Positions 44,773 to 53,923 of a stretch of DNA of 64,000 nt are shown in pieces (position 1 is the first letter of the stretch; each line of letters begins with the position of its first letter). The notes under the pieces are model-generated. The model was not told the DNA's origin. It saw only the letters and a program-made list of their open reading frames with translations, and ran no database searches. Origin of the DNA: Bacteriovoracaceae bacterium. GTDB lineage: Bacteria > Bdellovibrionota > Bacteriovoracia > Bacteriovoracales > Bacteriovoracaceae. The position numbers were made by a program, and so were the translations under genes. Location: assembly GCA_020630335.1 (NCBI GenBank), contig JAHDBN010000008.1, positions 40,905 to 104,904 on the forward strand. Direction: 5' to 3'.

Positions 44773-47135
44773 AACAATCTCCTTAATGCACTTCTATAAT
44801 TCTCACTTCCAAAGTTCAAGCTAAAATCAATTCCAAATTTATCATCATTAGGCCTTTGCAAATAATACACACCTAAATACCAACAATTGTTATCTCCTAA
44901 ATATTGAACTTCAAGCCTACGATTAATTAACTTCTTATTTGTAAAGTTCCAATTTTCTCCAACACTAAAAATAAAATTTCTCATCAAAACAAAATCAACT
45001 CCCCACCTATAGAGTTTTCTTTGATCAAAACTATTATAAGTATACTGATTTAAAACTTTTAGAAATTTAAAATCATTTTTAACTGTTAACTCCCCTATGA
45101 AAAATTCAGAATCATAGAAATAAAAATTTCTAAATTTAAACTGAAGTTTAGGGTCAAAATCATATCCAGTTTCTATTCCAAGCCTAGTTAATTTATTCTT
45201 TAACTTTCCACTACGATTTAATCGAATCCCTTGCGAGAGATTAAAATAAGCTTTTTTAGTATATGTGAAGTTATCTTCAACGAAAGAAGATCCGGGATTG
45301 TATTCTTTGTTTTTATTATTTTTCTCTATGAATGAATGATTCCACTCTAGAGCTAGAACATTGTTATAAGGCATTTCTACCCTTGTGATTTCTTGTCCTA
45401 AATCTTGTTCTTTAGATCTTTGGGCATCTAAATAATCAAAAAGTCCACTACCCGTTTGAATTTGACTTAGAAAATTCTGATTTCCTGTTTCTTTTTCAAA
45501 AGGAATGCTTAAGTGTGAAAGCTTCACTTCCTGTAAATGCCTTACTGAACTTTCATAACTAACAACTGATTGGCGATTTTCAAAATCTGCAACGGACTCT
45601 AGCTCTCCAATAGTTTCAGCATCCTGAATTTTCTTTTTCTTTTCGGTAGTAACTCTTTTAAGGTTTTTACCATATATTCTCTCGAAATTAATAACAAAAC
45701 TATTTTCTAAAACCCCGCTAAACTTTCTTGCGTCTCTACCATATATATTTTTTAAAACATAATTTTGAAAATCAAATTTATAAGTGGAATCAATTCTAAA
45801 AAGTCCTGGATTATAAATTTCTAACTTAAAATCATGTAAGGTGTGAAAACGATCAAGATTCCTAATAGGATACGTAAAGTTGGGATCAATCTGTCTGAAG
45901 CGATCAAATATAATATTGCCCTGATAGTTTAAATATCTAAATAAATCAGACTTTTCATGCTTGAAAATATTTATCGGTGTATTAGAAACATAGAGTCTAG
46001 GAAAATGATTGACAGTCTTATCTTTATAATCAAAAAAGTCATCATAATACACTGGTGATGTCGCAATAATTGTTTTCTTCAAATTAGCGATCGATCCCAC
46101 ATTAAATAGATCATTTCTATACTCTAGGTGTCCATTAATTCCATACTCTGTTTTATTGAGATCCCTAGAAGAAAAATCATTATGATGATAATGAAAATCT
46201 AAATCACTAAATTCTTGAACTTTAAAATAAAACCCCAGATCTTTGCTAAGAGTAAAGCGAGTTTCATTCATCAATCCAAGTCGATAAGTTTGGTTATAAG
46301 ATTTTTTAAAAATACTATCTCTATGGAATCGAAGATCAGTAAATGAATATGACTCATTATTAAAGACTTTTCTAAACTCTAAATCTGCACCTAATCCTCT
46401 CTTCGAGTAAACACTAGGACTCAAAGTAAGGTCAGTAGATTTATTAATGGCCCAAAACCAAGGAACAAATAAAGAATGTCCATTAAATCCACTATTTCTA
46501 TAAGTAGGTACTAAAAGACCTGTTTCTCTTTGAGATTTAATCGGGAAAACAAGATAAGGAACATAAAAAAAATCCATTCCTTTTAACCGAACTAAAGCTC
46601 CAGTTATTTGAACGTACTCATTCAAGGTAATCTTAATTTTCTCTCCAAAAATAGTCCAAGACTCAGGACAATCAAGACAAGTCGTAAATTCTGCTTTCTC
46701 AGTATAGTACTCTTGAGAATTCATCCTTTTAATAGATCCTGCTATCACTTTAAAATTAGGAGAAATTAATCGAGCGTTTTTAATGCTAATATTTTTAGAA
46801 AGATAATTATAATCAATTGAAGATCCGTAAAGATTAAAGCCTGAGCTAACAAGCCGAACGTTTCCATCTAAACTTAAATCTCCAGTTTTTTTATTATACT
46901 TTGCTTTTTCACCATAAAGGGTTTGATTCTCATCCACGATAACAACATTACCAAGAGCTTCAAAAATATTTCCTTGCTCTCTACTCATTCCCTTATTAGC
47001 AAAAATTTGGATTGTATCAGAAACTTTTAATTGAAGATCTACCTGTGAATACACCTTGTGAGGAGTAAGCATCGTACAAAATATCAGAAATGAAATAATA
47101 AGAACCAGTGAATAAGATTTTTTGTTCTTTTTCAT
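44769..47135 (-). CDS. lptD: LPS-assembly protein LptD
   Basis: This outer-membrane barrel inserts lipopolysaccharide with LptE. A signal peptide (MKKNKKSYSLVLIISFLIFC and on) leads into an OstA-like N-domain (GNVVIVDENQTLYGEKAKYN) and a large C-terminal barrel. A TCLDCP pair near residue 150 and a Cys in NNCWYLG may form the inter-domain disulfide. The ATG at 47135 is preferred as it starts the signal peptide; the frame is open 12 codons further. The first 119 bases overlap the end of folC. The protein is 788 aa. Confidence 0.9.
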   Translation of the reverse strand: MKKNKKSYSLVLIISFLIFCTMLTPHKVYSQVDLQLKVSDTIQIFANKGMSREQGNIFEALGNVVIVDENQTLYGEKAKYNKKTGDLSLDGNVRLVSSGFNLYGSSIDYNYLSKNISIKNARLISPNFKVIAGSIKRMNSQEYYTEKAEFTTCLDCPESWTIFGEKIKITLNEYVQITGALVRLKGMDFFYVPYLVFPIKSQRETGLLVPTYRNSGFNGHSLFVPWFWAINKSTDLTLSPSVYSKRGLGADLEFRKVFNNESYSFTDLRFHRDSIFKKSYNQTYRLGLMNETRFTLSKDLGFYFKVQEFSDLDFHYHHNDFSSRDLNKTEYGINGHLEYRNDLFNVGSIANLKKTIIATSPVYYDDFFDYKDKTVNHFPRLYVSNTPINIFKHEKSDLFRYLNYQGNIIFDRFRQIDPNFTYPIRNLDRFHTLHDFKLEIYNPGLFRIDSTYKFDFQNYVLKNIYGRDARKFSGVLENSFVINFERIYGKNLKRVTTEKKKKIQDAETIGELESVADFENRQSVVSYESSVRHLQEVKLSHLSIPFEKETGNQNFLSQIQTGSGLFDYLDAQRSKEQDLGQEITRVEMPYNNVLALEWNHSFIEKNNKNKEYNPGSSFVEDNFTYTKKAYFNLSQGIRLNRSGKLKNKLTRLGIETGYDFDPKLQFKFRNFYFYDSEFFIGELTVKNDFKFLKVLNQYTYNSFDQRKLYRWGVDFVLMRNFIFSVGENWNFTNKKLINRRLEVQYLGDNNCWYLGVYYLQRPNDDKFGIDFSLNFGSENYRSALRRLF

Positions 47136-48297
47136 CCTGAATAAGTTCAACTCCTCTTTTCCAATCAACACTGTAAGCTAGCCTTTCACTTTTTTGTTCA
47201 TCAATAAACTCATTTAAGATCTCAAATAACTTTGATTTACCCAGTGATTTAAAGTGTTCGAATTCGGTTAATATTATTTTACAATTTTTATTTGAATAGG
47301 CCAATAGAGTTTTAATAATTGTTCTTATATCTCCGATAGGCCTTTGGGAGAAACTCGCTATGATTATATTAGCCTGAATTTTTTTAAGGCATAAATCCTT
47401 ACAAAGATATGTAATCCCTGCTGGGTTATGAGAACCACTCAGATAATACTCCCGATCATTTACTTTAAATGTCCAATTTCTTTTTTGAAGCTCTGCTTCT
47501 TTGGGAAAATTTCGTTTCAATCCCAATTCTGAAGTAATTAATTTTGCTAAACTATAATTAGACTGATGATAACTTTCATGACTTTTAGATATGCCACAAT
47601 CAAATAAATTAATTGAATAAATTTCGTTTTCGATCGAATAGTTTTGTAAAATCTTTCTCAAATACTTTTCTCTAATTGAAGAAACTAAAACTCTTTTTGA
47701 TCTAGCAATACCTAATTTTTCCATCAAAATAGATTTTAAATCATTACCTAAAAACTCTTGATGATCCCTTGAAATAGACACTATAGCCGCCACATCAGCA
47801 TCAAATAAATTTACAGCATCTAACCTTCCTCCTAGTCCAACTTCTAAAATTAAAAATTCAGGATTTTTCTTTAAAGAAAACTTTAAGAAAACATAAAATA
47901 AAAACTCATAAAAACTAAGTTTAATTTTCTTGGATAATAGATAATCTTGAGTTTCTTTAATTAATTGCTCTAAAGAGTCATAACTTATTATTTCATTATT
48001 ACTTTGAAATCTTTCTCTAATGCTTAAGAGATGAGGTGATGTCCACATACAATAGTTTTTGGATTGAAATGCTAATATTTGGGCAAGAGACTCTGAGACC
48101 TCTCCTTTTCCATTTGTTCCCCCTATTAATATTTTTTTCACATTTTTGAATTTATCAATAAGTGGAAGAAAAACAGGACGTATGCGCGATAATCCTCGAT
48201 CAAGAGCATAGCCATAATTTTCAAAGCCAATCTCTTCTTCTAAAAATTTTAAGATTTTTTTCTCTCTCGTTTTATCAATGCACTTAGAATCAATCAT
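47017..48297 (-). CDS. folC: Folylpolyglutamate/dihydrofolate synthase
   Basis: This Mur-ligase-family enzyme adds glutamate to folates. Motifs are TSPHL, EVGLGGRLDA, SRDHQEFLG, SGSHNPAG and the C-terminal ILFTGSYYFISDIL. The P-loop reads GTNGKGE (60-66), with Glu66 where Ser or Thr is expected for magnesium binding, so activity or the binding mode may be altered. The protein is 426 aa. It overlaps accD upstream by 4 nt and lptD downstream by 119 nt. Confidence 0.88.
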   Translation of the reverse strand: MIDSKCIDKTREKKILKFLEEEIGFENYGYALDRGLSRIRPVFLPLIDKFKNVKKILIGGTNGKGEVSESLAQILAFQSKNYCMWTSPHLLSIRERFQSNNEIISYDSLEQLIKETQDYLLSKKIKLSFYEFLFYVFLKFSLKKNPEFLILEVGLGGRLDAVNLFDADVAAIVSISRDHQEFLGNDLKSILMEKLGIARSKRVLVSSIREKYLRKILQNYSIENEIYSINLFDCGISKSHESYHQSNYSLAKLITSELGLKRNFPKEAELQKRNWTFKVNDREYYLSGSHNPAGITYLCKDLCLKKIQANIIIASFSQRPIGDIRTIIKTLLAYSNKNCKIILTEFEHFKSLGKSKLFEILNEFIDEQKSERLAYSVDWKRGVELIQDEKEQKILFTGSYYFISDILYDAYSSQGVFTGRSSIKSF

Positions 48298-49142
48298 ATA
48301 AACATTTTTAAAAAGAACGATATCTTAGTTTTTAATTCATTTCTCGGGACAACTTGATCTACAAATCCTTGTGATTGTAAAAACTCTGCTCTTTGAAAAC
48401 CTTCAGGTAGTTTCTGTCTCATAGATTGTTCAATCACTCGTGGCCCTGCGAACCCAATTAATGAATTTGGTTCTGCTAAATTCACATCCCCCATCATAGC
48501 AAAGCTGGCAGCACATCCTCCTGTTGTAGGATCAGCAAGAACAGAAATATAAGGAATTTTTTGATCTCTAAGCTTCTTTCTCACACTTAAAGTTTTAGCC
48601 ATTTGCATCAGTGATAAAATCCCTTCCTGCATACGAGCTCCACCTGATGAGCTAATAACTATTGCAGGAATTTTTTCTTTTAAAGCAAGCTCAAAAGTCT
48701 GAGTGATTAATTCACCACAAACGACTCCCATCGAGCCACCCATAAATGAAAAATTCATAATAGCACAAGAAACTTTCTGCCCGACAATTTCTCCAGTTAA
48801 GCGAACAACACTATCATGCTCTCCTGTTCGTTGTTGGTAGTTCTGAATTTTTTCTTTATAGGGTAATTTATCACTAAATTCTAAAGGGTCAGTACTTTGA
48901 GATTTCGTTTCTAAGATTTCGACTGATTCTTTATCAAATAAAAGATCAATCCTATCTTTCCATCCAAAACGATAATGATGATTACAAAAAGGACAAACGT
49001 GTAAATTTCTCATGAGCTTTTCAGTACTCAATATTTCTTTACAGCTTACACACTTTTTCCAAATCCCCGTTAATCCACTATTTTTTTCTTTTTTCGTATT
49101 TTTAAGCTTTGGATTTTCAATTTTCTCAAACCAAGTTGTCAT
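48294..49142 (-). CDS. accD: Acetyl-CoA carboxylase carboxyltransferase subunit beta
   Basis: This subunit transfers the carboxyl group from biotin to acetyl-CoA in fatty acid synthesis. The N-terminal zinc finger Cys31, Cys34, Cys50, Cys53 (CVSC and CPFC) is present, followed by the crotonase-like core with GGARMQEG and DPTTGGCAASF. The length (282 aa) is normal. It is co-transcribed with folC (ATGA overlap). Confidence 0.95.
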   Translation of the reverse strand: MTTWFEKIENPKLKNTKKEKNSGLTGIWKKCVSCKEILSTEKLMRNLHVCPFCNHHYRFGWKDRIDLLFDKESVEILETKSQSTDPLEFSDKLPYKEKIQNYQQRTGEHDSVVRLTGEIVGQKVSCAIMNFSFMGGSMGVVCGELITQTFELALKEKIPAIVISSSGGARMQEGILSLMQMAKTLSVRKKLRDQKIPYISVLADPTTGGCAASFAMMGDVNLAEPNSLIGFAGPRVIEQSMRQKLPEGFQRAEFLQSQGFVDQVVPRNELKTKISFFLKMFI

Positions 49143-49163
49143 AGACTTATCTTACCTAATTTC

Positions 49164-50012
49164 TTAATTCTCTGCTACTAACTCTTTGTATAATTCTTTT
49201 GCATCTTTATCTAAAATAAGTGCTAAAAGCTTAGATAAATCTTTTTTCTTTCCTTTAGATGATAAAACTTTCTTACCTATTTTCACTAAAGACTTATCTA
49301 CTTGAGTACTCTTTTTTAAAGATCTAAAAACCCCAACAAACTCTCCTCTGAAATCAATTTGGGAAAAATCATTATTGTCTTTTTCAGAATTAAAATAATA
49401 AACACTTTGAAACGTCTTTGTTAATTCTTTAACTAAACAAAGCTCGTAATCAAGTTCTAAAGATTTAAAGATTTCTAAAGTTTTCTCTAATCTTCTTGGA
49501 GATTCAAAAAAAACAGTACTTCCTTCGAAATTTAACATCTTCTCAAAGCACTCTTTTATATTGCTCTCTTTTCTTGGTAAAAAGCCTATAAACTGAAACG
49601 GTTGTGCTGCTATTCCACTTAACTCTAATGCATTAATCACAGAAGTAATTCCTGAGATTGAATCAACTTTAATACCTTCTTCATAGCAGAATCTCACTAA
49701 AGGCAAGGCCGGATCAGAGATTACTGGACTACCAGCATCTGAAACATAACAAACATTTTTATTCTGAGTTATTCGCTCTCTTAATAACTGAAATTTTCTT
49801 GGATCTGAATGATCATGAAATGAGATCAATTTTTTATTTTCAAAAGATATTCCATAATGATTAAGTAATTGTTTTAAGTTTCTTGTGTCTTCACAAAAAA
49901 TGAAATCTTCCTTTTCAAGCGCATTTTTGGCCCTATAGGTAATATCTTCCGGATTACCAATGGGAAGATTGATAAGCTTGAAGGTTCCAAAATTTCCTGT
50001 GACTGACTGCAT
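49164..50012 (-). CDS. rsmI: 16S rRNA (cytidine(1402)-2'-O)-methyltransferase
   Basis: This tetrapyrrole-methylase-fold enzyme 2'-O-methylates C1402 of 16S rRNA. Diagnostic segments are INLPIGNPEDITYRA, FCEDTRN and VSDAGSPVISDPA. It is 282 aa, with an AAGAGA before the ATG. It lies 21 nt upstream of accD on the same strand and is probably the first gene of the rsmI-accD-folC-lptD-pabA-like-surE-M23 unit. Confidence 0.93.
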   Translation of the reverse strand: MQSVTGNFGTFKLINLPIGNPEDITYRAKNALEKEDFIFCEDTRNLKQLLNHYGISFENKKLISFHDHSDPRKFQLLRERITQNKNVCYVSDAGSPVISDPALPLVRFCYEEGIKVDSISGITSVINALELSGIAAQPFQFIGFLPRKESNIKECFEKMLNFEGSTVFFESPRRLEKTLEIFKSLELDYELCLVKELTKTFQSVYYFNSEKDNNDFSQIDFRGEFVGVFRSLKKSTQVDKSLVKIGKKVLSSKGKKKDLSKLLALILDKDAKELYKELVAEN

Positions 50013-50091
50013 TATTATCTCTTGATAAACTTATTAGTACTTAGATTACATGTAGTAATTATATTTTGAAAGTCATTAAGAGGAGCGAAAA

Positions 50092-50469
50092 ATGTCTATT
50101 AAGGCCACAATTTTAAGAAATTCACTAGGAAATATTATTGTTCAACTAAAAGGTCATTTAGATTATGCGAGCTCAAGACCTCTTAAGGAGACTTTAGAGG
50201 ATGTTCTACACAGTTATTCAAATGTTCAAGTTACTCTAGATATGGCAGGTGTGAGCTTTGTAGGAAGCTCTGGAATCAGTCATTATGTTAATACTCTTAA
50301 ATCACTACATGCTATTTCCGAGAAAACTCTTAAACTAACAAATGTAGAGGAAGATTTTAAAAGAATTTTTGAACTCTATGGCTTAACTGAGACTTTCGTA
50401 AGTATTGATAGTTTTGAGCTTGAAGAAAAAACAAAAGATTCTAAAAGAAATCAATCTCTTGATGCTTAA
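50092..50469 (+). CDS. STAS-domain anti-sigma factor antagonist-like protein
   Basis: This 125-residue protein is a single STAS domain like SpoIIAA/RsbV. The phosphorylatable Ser is likely in FVGSSGISHYV, the conserved site. The start has AAGAGGAG upstream. No anti-sigma kinase partner is adjacent, so its signalling circuit lies elsewhere. The last 29 bases overlap the end of the convergent yraN-like gene. Confidence 0.85.
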   Translation: MSIKATILRNSLGNIIVQLKGHLDYASSRPLKETLEDVLHSYSNVQVTLDMAGVSFVGSSGISHYVNTLKSLHAISEKTLKLTNVEEDFKRIFELYGLTETFVSIDSFELEEKTKDSKRNQSLDA

Positions 50470-50740
50470 GTACTAAATATACATTTCTATTAAATAATTT
50501 ACTTAAATAATCTTGTGTTCTTTTTAAGCGCTTTCGTTGTTCTTTGAAAACCCCGATAGATCTATTGGACTTAACTTCAACTAAAGTTGTTTCAAAGTTT
50601 TTATCCACATAAGCAATATCAACCTGCCCACAATTGAGTCTTCTTAATAATTTAGAAGAAATAAGTAATGCCCTATATTTTTGATGATATTTTTTAGAAG
50701 CTATTTTTTCAGCTCTATCACCAATCATTTTCTTAGACAT
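50441..50740 (-). CDS. YraN/UPF0102-family protein
   Basis: This short endonuclease-fold protein (99 aa) has the YraN core: GQVDIAYVD (usual form GEIDLI) and LVEVKSNRS. The Glu-to-Gln change at GQVD and the short length are notable and may mean loss of nuclease activity. It lies directly after rnhB with an 8-nt overlap, the common rplS-rnhB-yraN order of many proteobacteria. Confidence 0.82.
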   Translation of the reverse strand: MSKKMIGDRAEKIASKKYHQKYRALLISSKLLRRLNCGQVDIAYVDKNFETTLVEVKSNRSIGVFKEQRKRLKRTQDYLSKLFNRNVYLVLKHQEIDFF

Positions 50741-51443
50741 ATTCCTTCACACCTTTAAAACTTTTCCTATGAATCTTAGTAATCCCATACTTTATAATCG
50801 CTTCTTTATGAAACTTAGTCGGATAACCAGCGTGCTTAGAAAGGCCATACTCAGGATAAAGTTTATCTAATTCACTCATACAATAATCTCTATATTCTTT
50901 TGCAATTACTGAAGCTAATGAGATAAACAAAGAGAGCTGATCTCCTTTAATGAGTGATTTTGTTTCAAAAAAATCTTTTGAAAAAACTTTGTTCCCATCA
51001 ATAAGTGCAATATTCTTAGAAGTCTTGAATTTTTTATGAATGACTCCAAGACATCGCTTCATTGCCAACAATGATGCTTTTAAAATATTTATTTCATCTA
51101 TTTCAGCTTCAGAACAACTAGATAAAACAAAACCTAAATTTTCATTTATTGTATACACATGATTCTCTTTTAAATCTTCCAAGCGAACATCAATTTGAGA
51201 AAGAATAGCTAAGCGTTTCTTGGCACTCAACTTTTTTGAATCCATGACACCAAGATTTTTTAAAAATGAAACATCAGATAAAATATCACTTGGTTTGTAA
51301 AAAACAGAACAAGCGACAACCGGTCCAGCAAGAGGCCCTCTGCCTACTTCGTCAGCGAAACAAAACAACTCCTTAGCGGAGTTGTTTTTAATAAATACAT
51401 AGTCTGAATAATTGGAACTATTTTCTTGAGAAGTCGATTGCAA
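50733..51443 (-). CDS. rnhB: Ribonuclease HII
   Basis: This enzyme removes ribonucleotides from DNA. The motif [12 protein letters not shown] contains the first two acidic residues, IALIDGNK the third and KGDQLS the fourth. The protein is 236 aa, with about 27 extra residues before the core. It overlaps the end of rplS by 26 nt; no closer start codon exists in frame before the core. Confidence 0.94.
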   Translation of the reverse strand: MQSTSQENSSNYSDYVFIKNNSAKELFCFADEVGRGPLAGPVVACSVFYKPSDILSDVSFLKNLGVMDSKKLSAKKRLAILSQIDVRLEDLKENHVYTINENLGFVLSSCSEAEIDEINILKASLLAMKRCLGVIHKKFKTSKNIALIDGNKVFSKDFFETKSLIKGDQLSLFISLASVIAKEYRDYCMSELDKLYPEYGLSKHAGYPTKFHKEAIIKYGITKIHRKSFKGVKEYV

Positions 51444-51780
51444 CTCTAGCTTCTTTACCTGTTCTATCTCTTAAGTAAAAATGCTTCGCTCTCTTCGATT
51501 TACCTCTAGAAGCGATCTCAATTTTATCAATAACAGGAGCGTGGAATGGAAAAGTTCTTTCAACTCCAATACCATCTGAAATTTTTCTAACAATGAAGTG
51601 ACCATTGATAGAGTTTCTTTCTTTCATCGCAAGACAGATTCCTTTAAAAACCTGAATTCTTGTTTTATTTCCCTCTTTAATTTTAACGTGAACAGCAACA
51701 GTGTCACCTGTTCTAAACTCTGGGAAATTTTTAACGTTTTCATTAAGCTTACTAGCATTAATTTGATCTACTAAATTCAT
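51418..51780 (-). CDS. rplS: 50S ribosomal protein L19
   Basis: This ribosomal protein sits at the 30S-50S interface. Family blocks [25 protein letters not shown] and [10 protein letters not shown] are all present. The length (120 aa) is typical. AGAGG precedes the ATG. A consensus promoter lies about 100 nt upstream. It heads the rplS-rnhB-yraN unit; in many bacteria rplS follows trmD, but here it lies about 4 kb away from it. Confidence 0.97.
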   Translation of the reverse strand: MNLVDQINASKLNENVKNFPEFRTGDTVAVHVKIKEGNKTRIQVFKGICLAMKERNSINGHFIVRKISDGIGVERTFPFHAPVIDKIEIASRGKSKRAKHFYLRDRTGKEARVAIDFSRK

Positions 51781-51870
51781 TCATAACCTCTTAAAAAATA
51801 AAACATTGGTTCCTTAGGTCAGCGCTACAACTATCCTTTGCCCAGAGGGAACACTTTTAGTTTAGTAATG
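51781..51870 (-). promoter_or_regulatory. rplS 5' leader with short palindromes
   Basis: About 90 nt of leader lie between the predicted start of transcription and rplS. It contains GTTCC...GGAAC complementary ends enclosing AGCGCT and CCTAAGG palindromes, so it may fold. Leaders of r-protein operons are often autoregulatory; here there is no sequence match to a known leader that I can claim. Confidence 0.3.
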
Positions 51871-51876
51871 AGTAAA

Positions 51877-51903
51877 ATTATAGATATTGGGGCAAGATGT
51901 CAA
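51877..51903 (-). promoter_or_regulatory. Consensus sigma-70 promoter of rplS
   Basis: On the minus strand a perfect TTGACA (51903-51898) and a perfect TATAAT (51882-51877) are separated by 15 bp, shorter than the optimal 17. It lies about 97 nt before the rplS ATG. Confidence 0.65.
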
Positions 51904-51977
51904 TAAAGGATGCGTTGCGTTGCCATGAATTGTTCTCAACAAGACACTTCAATGCTTCTACTGCAATAGATACAAAA

Positions 51978-52556
51978 TCATTTAATAAGAGTCAGCTTCA
52001 ATTTCTTTATCTGTGCTTTAATTTCTTTCGTAGTTTCTGATGGAGGAAAAGATGCTTTGAACCCTGGAATTTGCTTTGTTAAAACTTCATTGTTCCAACC
52101 TATTTGTATATTAGGAGGCAACTGTTTAATTTTTTCAAGAAGATAATTATAACTCAGTCTATTAAGTTTTATTTCCTTTAGATCTTTCAATCGATTCGTC
52201 CCCGGTAAAAGAGAAAACCAGAAATATCCTTCATGTTCCTTCCAACTATACAGTTCGGCTCCTTTAAAAAAACTCTCTTTCTTTGTTACAGGATATGGCG
52301 GTAGATGTGGTTGGCAATAATTATGAAGAATCTCTGCGACCTTAACTTTTTTATTGATTTTTTTTAACTGTTTTTTAGAACATAATCCTAGTTCTTGCTC
52401 TAGGACCTCGCAAACTGAATTATTTTGATAACTTCTTAATTCAGCTTTTTCTAATTCATTAATATAAATAGCAGAAGTTCTTGCTAGATTTAAATTACAT
52501 TTCGCAAAAAAGAGAGAAGGAATTAAAATTATGAAAGTGCAAAAAAAGAATCTCAT
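51978..52556 (-). CDS. Hypothetical secreted protein
   Basis: This 192-residue protein begins with a signal peptide (MRFFFCTFIILIPSLFFA). Five Cys residues in the mature N-half (CNLN, SVCEVL, GLCSKK, NYCQP) suggest disulfides. The C-half contains a lysine-rich helix-hairpin-like segment (LKDLKEIKLNRLSYNYLLEK). I cannot assign a function. There is no Shine-Dalgarno. The 197 bp before rplS and the 120 bp after its start hold nothing else recognised. Confidence 0.6.
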   Translation of the reverse strand: MRFFFCTFIILIPSLFFAKCNLNLARTSAIYINELEKAELRSYQNNSVCEVLEQELGLCSKKQLKKINKKVKVAEILHNYCQPHLPPYPVTKKESFFKGAELYSWKEHEGYFWFSLLPGTNRLKDLKEIKLNRLSYNYLLEKIKQLPPNIQIGWNNEVLTKQIPGFKASFPPSETTKEIKAQIKKLKLTLIK

Positions 52557-52676
52557 TTTGAAATTTTTTCAGTAAAGCTTAAGTTCGTCAATAATCATAA
52601 AAGAACTCTTCTTAAACTGACTTACGATAATTTTTAGGACTTCTTCATTAAATTTAGAAGGAAAGACTATAAGCTA

Positions 52677-53915
52677 CTAATAATGATAAAAACCCTTAGC
52701 AAAATGTGGATGAGAACTCCCTGCTCCTACAAAAGAATCCAGAGCTAATTCAACAGTCCCACTTTTCGATACTCTCCACAACTCATGGCCTTTTTGATTA
52801 TCATTGGCGCTGAAATATAAATAATCACCATAAGCATGTAAGGCCTTAGGCCATGAGCTCATTTTTCCTGAATAAAGATCTTTTACTAAGGATTTTTGTC
52901 CTGAAGATAAATCATAAGACCATAACTCAAAACCTTGGGCCTTGGTATAGGCACTAAAGTAAAGCTTTCCATTAAATTCGGTAATATAAGTTGGCTTAGA
53001 ACTTGTTGAATCTCCATTAATATCACTAATCATATTAAGTGCTGATCCGTTTAATTTACAAAGCTCAGCTCCTGCTGATCCCCTACAATTTGCATATAAA
53101 TCATCATCTTTTACATGTAAAAACATAATATCTAAATCAGTCGTATCAACTAAACTCATAGATGTTCCAGTTACTTTATAAAGATGAGACTGATAACTAG
53201 ATCTGCTTGTTCCATTAGTTAAACCAGAAAAATAAAGATCATCTCCTTTTGAAACTAAAAATCTTGGGAATGTATCTCTAGCACCAGAGACATTATCTTT
53301 AACTATACTTGTACTTGATCCATTAAAAGAAAATAGCTCATTGCCCTGAGAAGATGTGCTAGCTGCAAAGTATAATCTATCACCTGCAACTGTTAGTTGT
53401 GTAGGGTTCGCTCCAACTGATCCAGACTGAAGATCACTAACAACACTGACTACTTCTGAAGTCGTCATTTTATGAAGTTCTCTTCCTTTAGAAGCATCTT
53501 TTGCACTAAAGTATAAAGAACCTTTATAAACTGTAAGATACTTCGGGTTAGAACTCCCCGCGCTATGAAGATCTTTTACTTTTCTAAGATTTGTGCCTTC
53601 AAGTACATAAAGCTCTCCATTTTGCCCATTAAAATCATTAAGCCCTAAGTAGAATCTATTATTAAAAAATACCTTTGAGCTAAGAGTCGTTCCTGCAGGT
53701 AAAGTTGTGGCCAAAGAAATCTGTCCACTTTCTGTCACTCTATAAATTGCTTCTATTCCAGACTTATTAGCGGCAAAAATAGTAAAAGCTGATGAGGGAG
53801 GATCAACAGGCGTACTTGGATCTACAGGATCGATACTTCCACTTAAATTTCTTTTCCCTAAAGAGCTAACTAAATCTCCGCAAGACATTAATATAATTAA
53901 TAAAAGATATTTCAT
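52677..53915 (-). CDS. Lipoprotein with beta-propeller (ELWxxDGT-like) repeats
   Basis: This 412-residue lipoprotein (lipobox LMSC, Cys12) is built of repeats of about 45-50 residues such as LYFSAKDASKGRELHKM and LYFAASTSSQGNELFSF. These resemble the ELWxxDGT hyalin-type repeat that forms propeller blades on surface proteins. A Pro/Asp/Ser linker (about 25-40) separates the lipid anchor from the repeats. GGAG precedes the ATG. It is 8 nt downstream of the M28 aminopeptidase, so the two are likely co-expressed. Its ligand is unknown. Confidence 0.75.
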   Translation of the reverse strand: MKYLLLIILMSCGDLVSSLGKRNLSGSIDPVDPSTPVDPPSSAFTIFAANKSGIEAIYRVTESGQISLATTLPAGTTLSSKVFFNNRFYLGLNDFNGQNGELYVLEGTNLRKVKDLHSAGSSNPKYLTVYKGSLYFSAKDASKGRELHKMTTSEVVSVVSDLQSGSVGANPTQLTVAGDRLYFAASTSSQGNELFSFNGSSTSIVKDNVSGARDTFPRFLVSKGDDLYFSGLTNGTSRSSYQSHLYKVTGTSMSLVDTTDLDIMFLHVKDDDLYANCRGSAGAELCKLNGSALNMISDINGDSTSSKPTYITEFNGKLYFSAYTKAQGFELWSYDLSSGQKSLVKDLYSGKMSSWPKALHAYGDYLYFSANDNQKGHELWRVSKSGTVELALDSFVGAGSSHPHFAKGFYHY

Positions 53916-53923
53916 TCTTTCTC

